A stretch of DNA of 64,000 nt from positions 262,480,783 through 262,544,782 of the forward strand of contig OW240913.1 of NCBI GenBank assembly GCA_933207985.1, given 5' to 3'. Positions 25,310-37,805 of the stretch are shown piece by piece (positions within the stretch are counted from its first letter, which is position 1; each line of letters starts with the position of its first letter). The position numbers and the translations under genes are program-made. Under the pieces are notes generated by a model. The model was not told where the DNA came from. It ran no database searches and saw only the letters and a list, made by a program, of their open reading frames with translations. Source of the stretch: Pelobates cultripes (taxonomy: Eukaryota; Chordata; Amphibia; Anura; Pelobatidae).

Positions 25310-25660
25310 ATTTCCTTGCAACAAGAGAAATATATATAGGTAATTTGGCGCTACTAATAAAGTAGAACAAAGCAACAACCCCCAAATGCCAAAAAAAAAA
25401 TCACCAAAAAGCACTATAGAAATACATAAAAGTGAAAAAACAAGGAGGAGGGGGTGCAAAAGATAATACTGTGATATACTTATAATCAGTAAGTCTCTGG
25501 ATCAGCCAAGAGCAGAAGGAAGGCTCCATAGACGAAACGTTGGGGTTATTCATTTCTCCTTCTCCTGGCTGATCCAGAGACTTACTGATTATAAGTATAT
25601 CCCAGTATTATCTTTTGCACCCCCCTCCTCCTTGTTTTTTTCACTTTTAAGCAGTTACTT
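25310..25660. repeat. Fold-back Penelope-like terminal repeat
   Basis: Arms about 25427-25507 and 25567-25650 are complementary (ggaggagggggtgcaaaaga, then ...cttataatcagtaagtctct and ggatcagcc). The 59-base loop holds ctccatagacgaaacgttgg, the degenerate GAAACGTT motif. The leading block ggtaatttggcgctactaat (near 25338) is terminal-repeat-like. Confidence 0.7.
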
Positions 25661-25945
25661 AATATTTCCTTTAGTATGAGCAAACCAAACTATGACTCTG
25701 GAATAGTGTACAGTACACGTTTTTGGACTTTGCTACATTTTAGCAATTGTATGCATTAATCAAAATGACAGACTTGGAATTTAAAGTGCATTTATTGAAA
25801 GTTTAGAAAAATAAAAACAATTTAAACAAATTTTTTAATTAAGTTAAATCTTACTGAGAAAAGCCAAAATCTAATAAACACAGCTTGAACTGTAAACATT
25901 ATATCTGTATGAAACCTTGATTAATGTTCTATACATGTTCTATAC

Positions 25946-26080
25946 CAGGGGTAGGCAGCTTTTGGCACTCCAGATGTTTTGGACTACAGCTCCCATAATT
26001 CTCTTATATCCATAATGCTGGCAAAGCACCAGGGGACATGTTGTCCACAACATCTGGAGTGGCAAAGATTGTCTACCCGG
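25946..26080. mobile_element. hAT-like MITE
   Basis: Left end caggggtaggcagcttttgg (then cactccagatgtt), right end the complement aacatctggagtggcaaag...gtctacccgg. Flanks ttctatac and gtgtatac are an imperfect 8-bp duplication. The ends match the hAT-like insertion at 59377-60130. It lies about 50 bases downstream of an NT5DC1 splice donor. Confidence 0.75.
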
Positions 26081-26136
26081 GTGTATACAATGCAAATATA
26101 TTGGTATTCTGGATGGATGTATTCCTTGAGACTTAC

Positions 26137-26218
26137 CTTTAAATGCTGAGGTTTTGTAGTTGTGTTCTATTGCTGAAACCATATCCTTCCAGAAATCATA
26201 TTTCATCTGCCCATCAGT
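26137..26218 (-). CDS. NT5DC1: NT5DC1 exon (fifth visible)
   Basis: 82 nt on the - strand between acceptor ...catttaaag and donor gtaagtct. It enters in phase 0 after the ATG codon ending the preceding exon and leaves one base (G) for the next. It encodes TDGQMKYDFWKDMVSAIEHN followed by YKTSAFK. This closely follows the remembered mammalian NT5DC1 segment TFDFWKDIVAAIQHNYKMSAFK. The family is a HAD-superfamily 5'-nucleotidase-like protein, probably cytosolic, of poorly defined substrate. The next exon, expected to start around the GIYFPEIK-type sequence, was not found to the left. Confidence 0.93.
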
Positions 26219-26261
26219 CTTTAAATGAAAAAAAAAAGTTAAACATTACAGGGATACAGAT

Positions 26262-28420
26262 GGATTTTGGTAATTATTATTATTATTATATTATTTATAT
26301 AGCGCTAGCAAATTCCGTAGCGCTGTACAATGGGTGCACTAACAGACACGTAATTGTAACCAGACAAATGGACGCTTACATGTTAGAGGGAGCGGGTATA
26401 GTGACACAAAGGGTATAAGTAGGGGTAATGAAATAGGTTGCTAGAAAAGTAATCACTGAGAACTTAGTAGGTTATTTTTGACATTTGTAGGAGAGGAGTC
26501 ATGGGGGGGGGGAATAAAAACTCGCTGACGGTTTAAATAATATGGTTTTCTGAAGAAGTGTGTTTTCAAAGATTTTTTTGAAGAAGTGGAGACCAGGGGG
26601 AAAGTCTAATGGAGAAGGAAAGGGAGTTCAACAGAAAAGGTGCAGCCCTGGAGAAGTCTTGGATGCGAGCATCAGATGTGGGAGAACGGACAGAGGATAG
26701 GCGTAGGTCTTCAGCAGAGCGCAGGGGCCTCGTAAGCAAGCACCAGAATCTTAAATTAAGGGCTATATCTAACTGGAAGCCAATGTAGAGACTGACAGAG
26801 GGGGGGAGGCGTGGAAGGTGCAAGTAGACCGGAAAAGTAGCTTTGCCGCCGCATTCATTATAGATTGCAGCAGTGCAATCTATAATGAAAGCAGTGCAGT
26901 AAGACCACTGAGAAGGGGATTGTAGTAGTCAAGGCGGGAAAGAACAATGGCATGGAACAGCCATTGTTAATATTTAATATATTAACTTAATATTTTAGAG
27001 ACAGTAATTTGGCTGTGCATTTTGTCTTCTAATTTTGTTTGATTCACAACTTTTACTTCACAGTTAAAGAAGGTGTTACAATATTGCAAATCAAAGTTTA
27101 AAAGGACAGAAATGTCTATTTCAACAATGATCAAAGCCAACAGACAGCTTACTGGTGCTCAAAGCCAGGGTTTGTGAGGACCTTGTGAGTTGTAGTTTAG
27201 GCTACAGCATATTAAATCTTAACATTTTGGTTTGTATGTGTTAGCACTTTTTCTTTTTTATATATATGCTTTAGTTTTTTGTCCACCCCGCATCTGGTGT
27301 TAAATAAGGGCGGATGCGAGCTATGTTTTTGAGGATTTGGCAATTGACTAGACATGAGGAGTGAAGGAGAGGTCGGAGTCAAAGAGAACACCTAGGCAGT
27401 AAGCCTGCGAGGTAGAGGGGATGGTGGCGTCGATGACTTGGAGGGAAACAGACACGGGAGTAGCAACACTTGAGTGAAGAAAGACCAGAAGTTCTGTTTT
27501 GGACAGGATGAGTTTAAGAAATGAGCAGCCATCCAGTTGGAAATCGCAGAGTGGCACTCAGAGACACGAGTCAAGATTGGCTGAGAGAGATCAGGAGAGG
27601 ACAGGTAGATTTGCATGTCATCTGCATATAAATGATAATGGTGGCCAAAGGAGCAAATGAGTTTAGAGGAGGCAGTATAGATAGAGAACAGTAGGGTACC
27701 AAGGACAGAACCTTGAGAACGCCAACAGAGAGGGGTTGGAGAGAAGAGGCAGAGCCAGAGAAAGATACACTGAAAAAGCACTGTGAGAGGTAGGAGGAGC
27801 ACCAGGAGAGAGCAGTATCCTGTAGACCGAGATTACAGAGAATGAGAAGAAGCTGTTGATGATCAACAGTTTCAAAGGCAGCAGAAAGATCAAGTAGAAT
27901 TAAGATTTAGAAATGGCCGCGAGATTTAGCAGCGTTGGATACTTTGATCACAGCTGTTTTAACAAAGTGACGAGAGTGGAATACAAGCAGAGAGTTGGAT
28001 TCGAGGAAGTTTGTCAAGCTTGCATACACAACTATCTCAAGGATCTTTGAGGCAAACGGCAGCAGCGATATAGGGCGGTAGTTGGGGTCAATGTTGGGCT
28101 CTTTCAGAATTTGCGTTAGGGTTGCATGCTTGAAGGGTGAAGGAAATGTGCCGGAGGAAAGGGATAGCTTGAAAATTTTTGTGAGAGGAAGAGCAAGAGA
28201 GGGAGACAGAGTGTGGATGAGATATGAGGATATAGGATCGAGGGAACAGGATCAATGGAACAGGTGGTGGGGCACAAGGACCGGAGCAGAGCAGAAACCT
28301 CTACCGTTGTTGTAGGTGTGAATGAGCATAGAACAGCAGAGGGAGTGGGGTTGGGTGATGTATTGGAAGGGGAGGGTGAGAGGTTAGAGATCTCTTCCCT
28401 GATTATAATCACATACAGAA
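26262..28420 (-). mobile_element. L2-like LINE, truncated and decayed
   Basis: Antisense frames encode L2-clade RT pieces: PTTCSIDPVPS near 28300-28340, [14 protein letters not shown] (about 27670-27715), [20 protein letters not shown] (about 27590-27640), [19 protein letters not shown] (27480-27545) and [18 protein letters not shown] ending at 27348. The 3' end at the left has agcgctgtacaatgg and an (ATT)n tail (26273-26300), as L2/CR1 elements do. Many frameshifts. About 26985-27288 is a foreign insertion (see duplication). Confidence 0.85.
26985..27288. repeat. Duplicated segment, copy 1 (inside L2)
   Basis: About 95% identical to 37423-37689 over most of its length (cttaatattttagagacagt ... 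ttttttgtccacc). It carries about 40 extra bases (near 27140-27180, agacagcttactggtgctca...) missing from copy 2. It interrupts the L2 LINE. Confidence 0.9.
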
Positions 28421-28652
28421 AATGACACCTTTAAATAAAGAATGTCTATTGGCATCTTGATATCTGAAGTGTGCTTGTATGTAGTTAACAATAACTATTG
28501 ATCTATGCATTTGCTATGTTCTGCACATATATAAAAATGAAAGGTTGTTTTTGAGATGTTCCATACTATTTTTTTTAGCCTCTACTTTACATGTAGTTTT
28601 AAAATATACCCCTAGATGGTGAACAATACAACTCCCAATGTTGTCCTGGAAT

Positions 28653-30761
28653 TTAACCCTTTAAGGAACGCGGATGGTTAAGGACTGTCATCTGCATTTT
28701 CCCATTGCCGACCGCTGACGGTCCTGAACCGTCCAAACGGTCTTAGTTACTTACCTGATCGCCGTCGTTTCCCCGGCGGCGATCAGTGGTGCTCCCGGTG
28801 TGGGGAGACTGCCTGCAGCCCAGACAGTCTCCCCACATCGGATTAGGACCCCTGTGGCCATGTGAACCCTCAACACATGGTCATAATAGGTGTCCATGTG
28901 TCTGTCTGCAGGGGGACTGTCTGTGCGGACAGGCAGTCTCCCTGCTAGTGTAAAATAAAAAATAATATTAAAGGTTAATGTTAATAATAAAAAAAAAAAT
29001 TATGTGTATATATATATAGATATATATATATATATAGATATATATATATGATATATATAGACATATATTATATTTATATGTCTATATATCATATATATAA
29101 TGTCATACTAAGTGTATTTATATATTAATATGTACATATATTAATATAAAAATACACTTATAATTAAATTACACAGTATATATATGATATATATAATAAC
29201 TATATATATTGTATATATATTATTATAAAATATAAATAATAAGTAATTTAAATTAAATGTAAAAATTTCAAAATAATAAAAATTTTAAAAAATTATATAT
29301 CTATATGAAATTTTATTCTAACTGTATTTTGATATTAATATATATTTATATCAAAATACATTTAGAATGAATTTGTATATATATCTATGTATATATAAAT
29401 AAATAAAAATAATATGAAATATACATATGTCCATATACAAAATTACATAAATAATAATATAAATATACACGTAGACTTCAAATATATAAATATGCATATA
29501 TATTTAAATTCTACGTGCGTATTTATGTAATATTTTTACATAATTAAGTAATTTTATTGATTGCAATTTGAGGGACCTGCCTGCCAACCCAGGCCAAAAG
29601 TCCAGAGAATTTAATTTGCTAGCACTGTATTTTACCCTGTAACGTTCTACAACACCCTAAAACCTGTACATGGGGGGTACTGTTTTACTCGGGAGACTTC
29701 GCTGAACACAAATATTAGTGATTCAAAACAGTAAAACATATCACAGCAATGATATTGTCAGTGAAAGTGACATTCTTTGCATTTTTCACACACAAACAGC
29801 ACTTTCACTGATGATATAATTGTTGTGATACATTTTCCAGTTTTTAAACACTAATATTTTGTTAAGTGAAGTCTCCCGAGTAAAACGGTACCCCCTACGT
29901 ACAGGCTTTATAGCATTTTTGAAAGTTACAATATATGGGTAAAATATTTTTACATTGAAAATGGCCAGGTTGGTTATGTTGCCTTTGAGAGCGTATGGTA
30001 GCCCAGGAATGAGAATTACCCCCATGATGGCATACCATTTGCAAAAGAAGACAACCCAATGTATTGCAAATGGGGTATGTCCAGTCTTTTTTAGTAACCA
30101 CTTAGTCACAAACACTGGCCAAAATTAGCGTTCAATTTAGTTTTTTACTTTTTTCACACACAAACAAATATGAATGCTAACTATGGCCAGTGTTTTCGAC
30201 TAAGTGGCTGCTAAAAAAGACTGGACATACCCCATATTGAATACCCTGGGTTGTCTACTTTAAAAAAAAATATGTACATGTGGGGTGTTATTCAGAGATT
30301 TATGACAGATAATAGTGTTACAATGTCACTATTGATAATTTAAAAATGTATGTTTTGAAACCGCAATATCCTACTTGTACCTATAGCCCTATAACTTGCA
30401 AAAAAAGCAAATAAACACTGGGTATTTTTAAAATCAGGACAAAATTTTGAAACTATTTAGCAGTTTTTTTCATTCGCTTTTGTAGATGAGTAAAAGATTT
30501 TTCAAGTAAAAGTAAAAAAACATGTATTTTTTTCCATTTTTCATCATATTTGTTTTTAAATTAAATTACATGAGATTATATAAATAATGGTATGTAAAGA
30601 AAGCCCCTTTTGTAAAGAAAAAAACAATATATAATTTGTATGGGAACAGTAAATGAGAGAGCGGAAAACTACAGCTAAACACAAACACCACGAAAGTGTA
30701 AAAATATGCCTGGTCGCAAATGTACAACATCGCAAAAACAGTCCAGTCCTTAAGGGGTTAA
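28653..30761. mobile_element. TTAA-flanked non-autonomous element, 2.1 kb
   Basis: TTAA at 28653-28656 and 30758-30761. Left end ttaaccctttaaggaacgcg; right end complement ttaaccccttaaggactgga. It contains a GC-rich head with repeated gacagtctcccc blocks, a long AT tract (28995-29540), a fold-back around 29790 (arms about 29640 and 29930) and a second inverted pair around 30140 (gtatgtccagtctttttta against its complement). No transposase frame. piggyBac-type by TTAA target (inference). Confidence 0.8.
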
Positions 30762-30942
30762 TAGATAGATTACTATTATTTTACCAAATTTATAACTTCA
30801 GCCAAGAAAAGAAGGGAAAAGTAAAGTATGAATGCCTATATGTTTCACACATATTAGTAGATATTAGTAGAAATTTTTTTTTTTTTAATTTTGCACTCAG
30901 ATGCCTATCATTCTTATTAGCTATTCAATGTATCCACTTCCT

Positions 30943-31396
30943 TTAAAGGACCACTCTAGGCACCCAGACCACTTCAGCTTAATGAAGTGGTCTGGGTGCC
31001 AGGTCCCTCTAGGATTAACCCATTTTTTTATAAACGCAGCAGTTTCAGAGAAAATGCTGTGTTTATAAATGGGTTAATCCAGCCTCTAAAGCCTCTAGCC
31101 TCTCATTGACAGCCGCTAGAGGAGTTTGCGTGCTTCTCACTGTGAAAATCACAGTGAGAAGACGCCAGCGTCCATAGGAAAGCATTCTAAATGCTTTCCT
31201 ATGAGACCGGCTGAATGCGCGCGCAGCTCCTGCCGCACATGCGCATTTAGCCGAAGAGGAGGAGAGCTCCCCGCCCGGCGCTGGAATAAAGGTAAGTTTA
31301 ACCCCTTACCTCGCCATCCAGCCCGGCAGGAGCACTCAGGGCACTATAGTGCCAGGAAAACGAGTATGTTTTCCTGGCACTATAGTGGTCCTTTAA
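30943..31396. mobile_element. TTAA-flanked piggyBac-type MITE
   Basis: 454 bp between TTAA at 30943-30946 and 31393-31396. Left end ttaaaggaccactctaggca; right end cactatagtggtcctttaa. Internal short inverted repeats occur near each end (cagaccacttcagcttaatg; ccaggaaaacgagtatgtt). No transposase. Confidence 0.85.
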
Positions 31397-32184
31397 AAGA
31401 AGCACAGGATTTTGTGTCCTAAATAAATTAAATTGGTTTCAATTACACATGTTGGATACTACAAGTAACACAATAGCGACAGTTCTGAATTCAGAGTTCT
31501 TAGATGAATTTCATCTGTAAACCTGGGGTAAAGATATTTAAAGAAAATATAAGAATATGCTGTAAGGATCTGTATGCACGGATTTAGATTTTAATAAAAA
31601 AAGAAAGAAAGTTTTATTTCAAAATGGGAAGAAATTGCAAACACCTCTATTAAATGTAGACTTAAATAGCTGAATGGTTAAAACTACTATTATTTCATCA
31701 CACATAACAATAAACATACTGTTTGACTAATGGGTATATGCAAAAAAGGCAAGTAATGTACATACATTTAATTCCATCACTGGCACTTGCTACACTCATA
31801 GAGACATATGTCGCATTTCTCATGATTAATAATGATCACATCTACAAGATCTTTCTATTGGGTACAGCTTTATCAATCACATTTAAATTAACAAAATTGA
31901 AAGCAAAACCTTTGTTTTATATTTTATCGCAATCTCTAAAGCAGATTGTGAGAAAATGTCTACATGAGACACTTTTTTAGGAGACTCATTATTTTATTTA
32001 TAGTATAGTGGTATTTTGTTTTTCATATTTTGAGCACTCATGGAACCTAAAGGCCAGCCCCTGTGCAGCACATTGGCTAATGTGAAAGTCCAAAGTTAAA
32101 AACGAATGATGGAATGAGAGTGTTGGGACTTTTAAAAGCACACTGTAGTGTGCTACTTGCACCAATAAAAAAATTTATACTTAC
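31397..32184. other. NT5DC1 intron, no gene seen
   Basis: AT-rich. The open frame at 31723-31980 has no recognisable domain. Sequence upstream of the 32264 acceptor also shows nothing else. Confidence 0.5.
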
Positions 32185-32264
32185 CATTTCTAAGGAATCG
32201 ACTATTTTGGCACATAGGAGAGCGCCAGGCAGGTCAAAATAGTTGTCATAAAAGTAGTATTTAG
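32185..32264 (-). CDS. NT5DC1: NT5DC1 exon (fourth visible)
   Basis: 80 nt on the - strand between acceptor tttcgacag and donor gtaagtata. It takes one base (G) from the preceding exon and ends in phase 0 after ATG. It encodes AKYYFYDNYFDLPGALLCAK then IVDSLEM, nearly identical to the remembered vertebrate GKYYFYDNYFDLPGALLCAR. The conserved YDNYFDLPG core makes this one of the most diagnostic exons. Confidence 0.96.
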
Positions 32265-32458
32265 CTGTCGAAACAAAAGATATTAAAATATACCATTTAT
32301 TCTTTGAATTTTCATAAAGAGTACATCAGGGCTTGATAGCTAAAGAATTTGTAGAATATGTGCACCTTTCCAATTAACTCCCACAAAATGAATTAAGGAA
32401 ACTATAAAACAAACATACAGAGGAATACACCAGACACTGCATACAGTAGTCATTTCAA

Positions 32459-35400
32459 TTAACCCCTTCCCGACCGTGGACGGAAATTTTCCGTCAACCT
32501 TGTCCTTCAGTTAAGGACCGTTGACGGAAAATTTCCGTCATTTTCTTAAGTTAACCCCAGATCGCCGCGATCGCGGCAATCGCGGGGTTAACGGTGCTCC
32601 GGTCTGCCTCTGCATTAGAGGCAGACCGGGAGCACCCGATCGGGCTGCCCCAGCACCGGTGCTCGCTCTGACAGCATGTCAGAGCGAGCACATGTGCTCC
32701 ACATACTCACCTTCCGCCTCCCTGCACTTCCGGGTTCTGTGTGAAGTGCAGGGAGACGGATCAGTGCTGATCTGCTTCCCTGTGTAAAAAAAAATAAAAT
32801 TAAAGTTAAATCCCACCCCCCCTGCCCCTGTTTTAATAAAATTAACCCCTTCCCTGCCAATTGATCACTGACTACAGTGATCAATTGGCAGGGTATACAT
32901 TTTAATGTCATCTGATTATTATTTTTTTAACCCCTGAGGGTTAATTATTTTTTTTTTTTAACCCTCAGGGGTTAAATTTATTTTATTAATTAATTTAAAT
33001 ATTAAAAAATTATATATTTAGCTAGCTGGGATGGGTGGAAGTTAGTGGGGAATTGGGGAATTTGGTGTTAGGCTAACTAGGGGTTAACGTTAAAAAAAGT
33101 TTTAAAATAAGCTTTAAAAAGGTAAAAAAAATTTTTTTTTAAATGTTTTAGTAACGTTTAAGTAAAAAAAAAAAAAATACCACCCCCTTTACCCAGTCTA
33201 AATAAAAATTAACCCCTTCCCTGCCAGCTGATCACTGCCTACAGTGATCAAAATACAGATCACAGTATTATACTGTGATGTAATTTTTTTTAACCCCTGA
33301 GGATTAACTTTTATTTATTTTTTTTAACCCTCAGGGGTTCCATTTATTTAATTAATTAATTTAAATATTTTATAATTAAATATTTTGCTAGCTGGGGTGG
33401 GTGGGAGTTATGGGAAAATGGGGAATTTACGGTTAGTGCTGCTTACTGCTAGTTAGGGGTTAACGATAAAAGAAAAGTTTAGAAAAATAATTAAAAGTGT
33501 AAAAAAAGTTAAGATAGTGTAAAACATTTAATAAGTAAAAAAAAAAGTTTAAAAATGGGTTTTACAAAGTAAAAAAAGTTTTACAAAGTAAAAAAATACA
33601 TTTAAAAATGCTCATTACCACTACACTTGGTACAAGCTAGCGGAAATATTATCCCACGCTAAGGTTCAAAATATGCCTTTTGAATTACCCTGGGATGTCT
33701 TCTTTAAGAAATGATATGCCTTTATGGTGTAATTGGATGATAGAGCCTTGTAAAATACTCTAAAATGGGACATGGACACAGCGTAAAAATTCAAAGTTTG
33801 GAAAAAACTGGAATGGCTGTGTCTCAAATGTGCCCCTTCAATGTCCACATATACCTGGCAAAGGTACATACGGGGGTATTGCTGTACTCAGCGACATAGC
33901 TGAACAACATATGAAGTAGTATACAGTCGTAGTACACATAAGGTTTGCAAAATATACTGCGCAAACTCACTTTGTGTGTCAAAAAGGCAGAAAAAATGCT
34001 TATTACCACTACACTTGGTACAAGCTAGCGGAAAAATTATCCCACGCTAAGGTTCAAAATAGGCCTTTTGAATTACCCCGGGATGTCTTCTTTAAGAAAT
34101 GGTATGCCTTTATGGTGTAATTGGATTATATAGCCTTTTAAAATACTCTAAAATGGGACATGGACACAGCGTAAAAATTCAAAGTTTAAAAAAAATGGAA
34201 TGGCTGTGTCTCAAATGTGCCCCTTCAATGTCCACATAAACCTGGCAAAGGTACATACGGGGGTATTGATGTACTCAGCCGACATAGCTGAGCAACATAT
34301 GAAGTAGTATACAGTCGTAGTACACATAAGGTTTGCAAAATATACTGCGCAAACTCACTTTGTGTGTCAAAAAGGCAGAAAAAATGCTTATTACCACTAC
34401 ACTTGGTACAAGCTAGCGGAAAAATTATCCCACGCTAAGGTTCAAAATATGCCTTTTGAATTACCCCGGGATGTCTTCTTTAAGAAATGGTATGGCTTTA
34501 TGGGGTATTTGGATTATATAGCCTGGTAAAATACTCTAAAATGGGACATGGGAACAGTGTAAAAATTTAAAGTTTGAAATGAACTGGAATGGCTGTGTCC
34601 CAAATGTGCCCCTCCGATGTCCACATATACCTGGCAAAGGTACATACGGGGGTATTGATGTACTCAGCCGACATAGCTGAGCAACATATGAAGTATTATA
34701 CAGTCGTAGCACACATAAGATTTGCAAAATGTACTGCGCAAATTTACTTTGTGTGTCAAAAAGGCAAAAAAACGCTTATTACCATTACACTTGGTACAAG
34801 CTAGCGGAAAAATTATCCCACGCTAAGGTTCAAAATATGCCTTTTGAAATACCCTGGGATGTGTTCTTTAAGAAATGGTATGCCTTTATGGTGTAGTTGT
34901 AATATGTAGCCTGCTCAAGTGCTCCAAAGTGGGCACGGACGCATCAAAACCCTCCATGAAAATTCACACTTAAAAACCTTAACTTGTTACGTCTCTTTTA
35001 TAGCAGTGTAACTTCACAAAATAGTGTCTAGGTCATACATTGGGCATATTGTTTTACTCAGAAGACTTAGCTGAGCATAATTTGGGGGTTTGAACTTAGT
35101 GGCACATATGAAATGTACAAAATGCCCAGCAAAAATGTAATCCGTATGTAAAAAATGCCCAAAATTATTTTTTACCACATACTTTGGCATATATTGGTGA
35201 AAAAATGGGGGCATGTTAAGGCACAATATGCACCATATGAGATACCCTGGAGTGTCTACTTTTATAAATGGTAGGCCTTTGTGGGTTTTTTTTGAACAGT
35301 CAAACTGCTATAATACCCCAAATTGAAGCATAGGCCCATTAAATCCGCCTCTCAAAATTCTACTGTAAATGTTGAAACGGACAGGTCTCCTATATGGCAC

Positions 35401-36183
35401 TGTAGCTTCACGAAATAGTGCCAAAGACATACAATGGGGGTATCGTTGTACTCAGCAGAAGTAACTGAACACAAAATAAAACTTTGTACAGGAATAGCAC
35501 ACACCAACTTTACAAAACATACATGGGAAGTTCTTTGTTTTAAGTTTGTGTGCCAAAAACTCCAAAAAACTAAATTTTACTCCAATATTTAGCAGAGATT
35601 GGCGGTGAAATGGCTACTTAGAAAGTGTCAAAAAAACCTTAGGACAATAGCCTGTGATGTCTACTTTATATAAATATATACTTTTGTGTGGCAATTTTGT
35701 TTTCTTTTATGGCTATTAAGCTTACAAGACAAACATACAAAATTCTAAAATCGCTCTACATTAAAAGTTTATTTTACTCCTTGTGCTTTATGACCTGTAA
35801 CTACCAAAAAAAACTTTAAATCCCAGACACATTATATATTTTGTAAATCAGAACAACTAAATAAATTTATTTTTAATTACTTTCTTTAACCTGCACTAAT
35901 TAGGCACACATTATTATTGCAAAAACTGTACAAAAAACACAACATTTTTCTTTTTTTTGCATTTTTCTGTATTTTTTAAATAATAAATAAGCATTTATAT
36001 ATATATATGTTACATCAAATTAAAGCCCTTTATGTCCTTTAAAAAACAGTATATAATATGTGTCGGTGCAATAAACGAGAGAGATGCAAATTGCAGTTGA
36101 ACGCATACAGCAAGAAAATGCAAAAATTGCTTGTGTCATTAAGCGTAAGACAAGCTTCTGAAGCTGTGTCCTTAAGGGGTTAA
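32459..36183. mobile_element. TTAA-flanked element, 3.7 kb, with internal tandem arrays
   Basis: TTAA at 32459-32462 and 36180-36183. Left end ttaaccccttcccgaccgtg; right end complement ttaaccccttaaggacacag. It contains a duplicated block of about 367 bp (from about 32842 and 33209), each copy with a taacccctgaggg/ccctcaggggtta hairpin and a gctagctggg.tgggtgg block. This is followed by the 388-bp array (33615 onwards) and more diverged units to about 35600. No transposase frame. Lies in the intron between two NT5DC1 exons. Confidence 0.85.
33615..34860. repeat. 388-bp tandem repeat array
   Basis: The block ttaccactacacttggtaca starts at 33615, 34003 and 34391, and with one substitution at 34779: spacing exactly 388 each time. 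Units carry cggaaaaattatcccacgct, gggatgtcttctttaagaaa and ctcagccgacatagctga. More diverged units follow to about 35600. Confidence 0.95.
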
Positions 36184-37099
36184 ACAAGTATGTCAACCAT
36201 GAGGTGTATTTCCAGTCAGGTTTTATAATGCTCAGTGACTTGCTATCTTATTAAATGTAACTTACAACATTCTATCCCTTATTTCAAAGTGGAATGTCTA
36301 TAAAATTATCAACAGCAGAACTCTACATCAGAAGGAACATCGATGAGGCATTATTCCTTAGGGACTGCATTAAGAAGCTAGACAAAAATGTAATTGGTCC
36401 TTAATTACTTAAGTGACATAAAAGAGTTTTCTACCAAAACCATGTTTACAGAAATCTTTTTGGGAATATAGTAATGTCCCACTTGTGTACACCAGGCAGG
36501 TTTTGTCATCCTTTTGGGTCATTAACAACTTTCTCATATCAATCTATAAGTAATTTATAAATCAATCTTGTTTTGGAACATTTGGAGATGATCACATCTT
36601 GGGACCAGCTTATCAGGCCACAATTCCAACTGACCCCCCAAAAAGGCTTACCATATGCCAAAAGTATTCAGCAGAGGTAATCTCACCTGGTATTTTGAGA
36701 CATTTTTTTTCAGTTTTATCACTTTCTGAATTGTTTATGATTTCAGGTTTTCCTACAACTTGTTATTTACTGTGTAACCTGTAATGTCCATTGTGCAGTA
36801 CTGCAAGTCCTAGCATTTGGCTAGCATAATGTAGAGATAAAGTTACTGAAAGTGTGACTGCCCTTTAAAAATGACTACACATGTATCAGCTCTGATTCAA
36901 AAGTCATTTGGCAATTGCTTATGTCTATTTCAGATCCTTGACCTGCCGTGTTTGAGAAGAGTCATTTAAAAATGTGAGCGTGACATCTGTGTTGTTACAA
37001 ATGCCTTTTATCTAGTTGATAGGCTGTCAGCCATTCTCAAGCCCAATTTTAATGTCTTACAAACCATATTACAGTAATCATTTCATGAAACATTTTTAC
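36184..37099. other. NT5DC1 intron, no gene seen
   Basis: No repeat with clear ends, no RNA gene and no domain-bearing frame recognised. Confidence 0.5.
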
Positions 37100-37209
37100 C
37101 TGAACGAACATAAGTTCCATTTATTGATTTAAAATGTTTCCACTCCCTCTTCTCCCCATAAACTGCTTCAATCTGTTCACCAGACATGGGTTTTGTGCCA
37201 TGGCATGCC
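37100..37209 (-). CDS. NT5DC1: NT5DC1 exon (third visible)
   Basis: 110 nt on the - strand between acceptor tttttcactag and donor gtaaaaatg. The carried AG plus G gives Arg at the junction. It encodes RACHGTKPMSGEQIEAVYGE followed by KREWKHFKSINGTYVRS and leaves one base (G). The remembered mammalian counterpart has RASHGTKMMTPEVLAEAYGKKEWKHF, so the HGTK and EWKHF blocks are conserved while the middle is diverged. Confidence 0.95.
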
Positions 37210-37422
37210 CTAGTGAAAAAAAAAAACAAAGCAATGCAAATAACAAAATAAAGTGAATATTACATAGTGTGCATAGCCTCTATTGCTCGGTAATAAAATA
37301 AGCAGAACCATTATAAATGAAATAATTGTATTAATATCCCAAGTGCTAAGTTAACTTAACAGAACAAAGGAATATGAGATCTAAAACTATGGTTAAAAAC
37401 ACACAATCAAGTAGACCAGAGA

Positions 37423-37689
37423 CTTAATATTTTAGATACAGTAATTTGGCTGTGCATATTGTCTTCTAATTTTGTTTGATTCACAACTTTTACTTCACAG
37501 TTAAAGAAGGTGTTACAATATTGCAAATCAAAGTTTAAGAGGACAGAAATGTCTATTTCAACAATGATCAAAGCCAACCTTGTGAGTTGTAGTTTAGGCT
37601 ACAGCATATTAAATGTTAACATTTTGGTTTATATGAGTTAGCACTTTTTTTTTTCTTTTTTATATCTACGGTTCAGTTTTTTGCCCACC
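37423..37689. repeat. Duplicated segment, copy 2
   Basis: Matches 26985-27288 (see copy 1). Differs by a few substitutions, about 40 missing bases after caaagccaac, and length change in a T run. Lies in the NT5DC1 intron. Confidence 0.9.
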
Positions 37690-37805
37690 TAAAAACAAAA
37701 AAAACACATTTTGATTACCAATTTCCTTATATCCTTCCCAAACCTCTGTTATCTTAATTCAGGCAGTACCTATGTGAAGGATATCACTTTTAAAAGATAC
37801 ACTTG

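Noticed and set aside
1..26136. NT5DC1 exon 7 and later exons
   Set aside because: Looked for on the - strand by the expected GIYFPEIK and LLLITSSHSDYC-type coding; none recognised by eye, so not annotated.
33615..34860. CRISPR-like array
   Set aside because: The 388-bp units are whole tandem repeats without short repeats and unique spacers, in a vertebrate genome.
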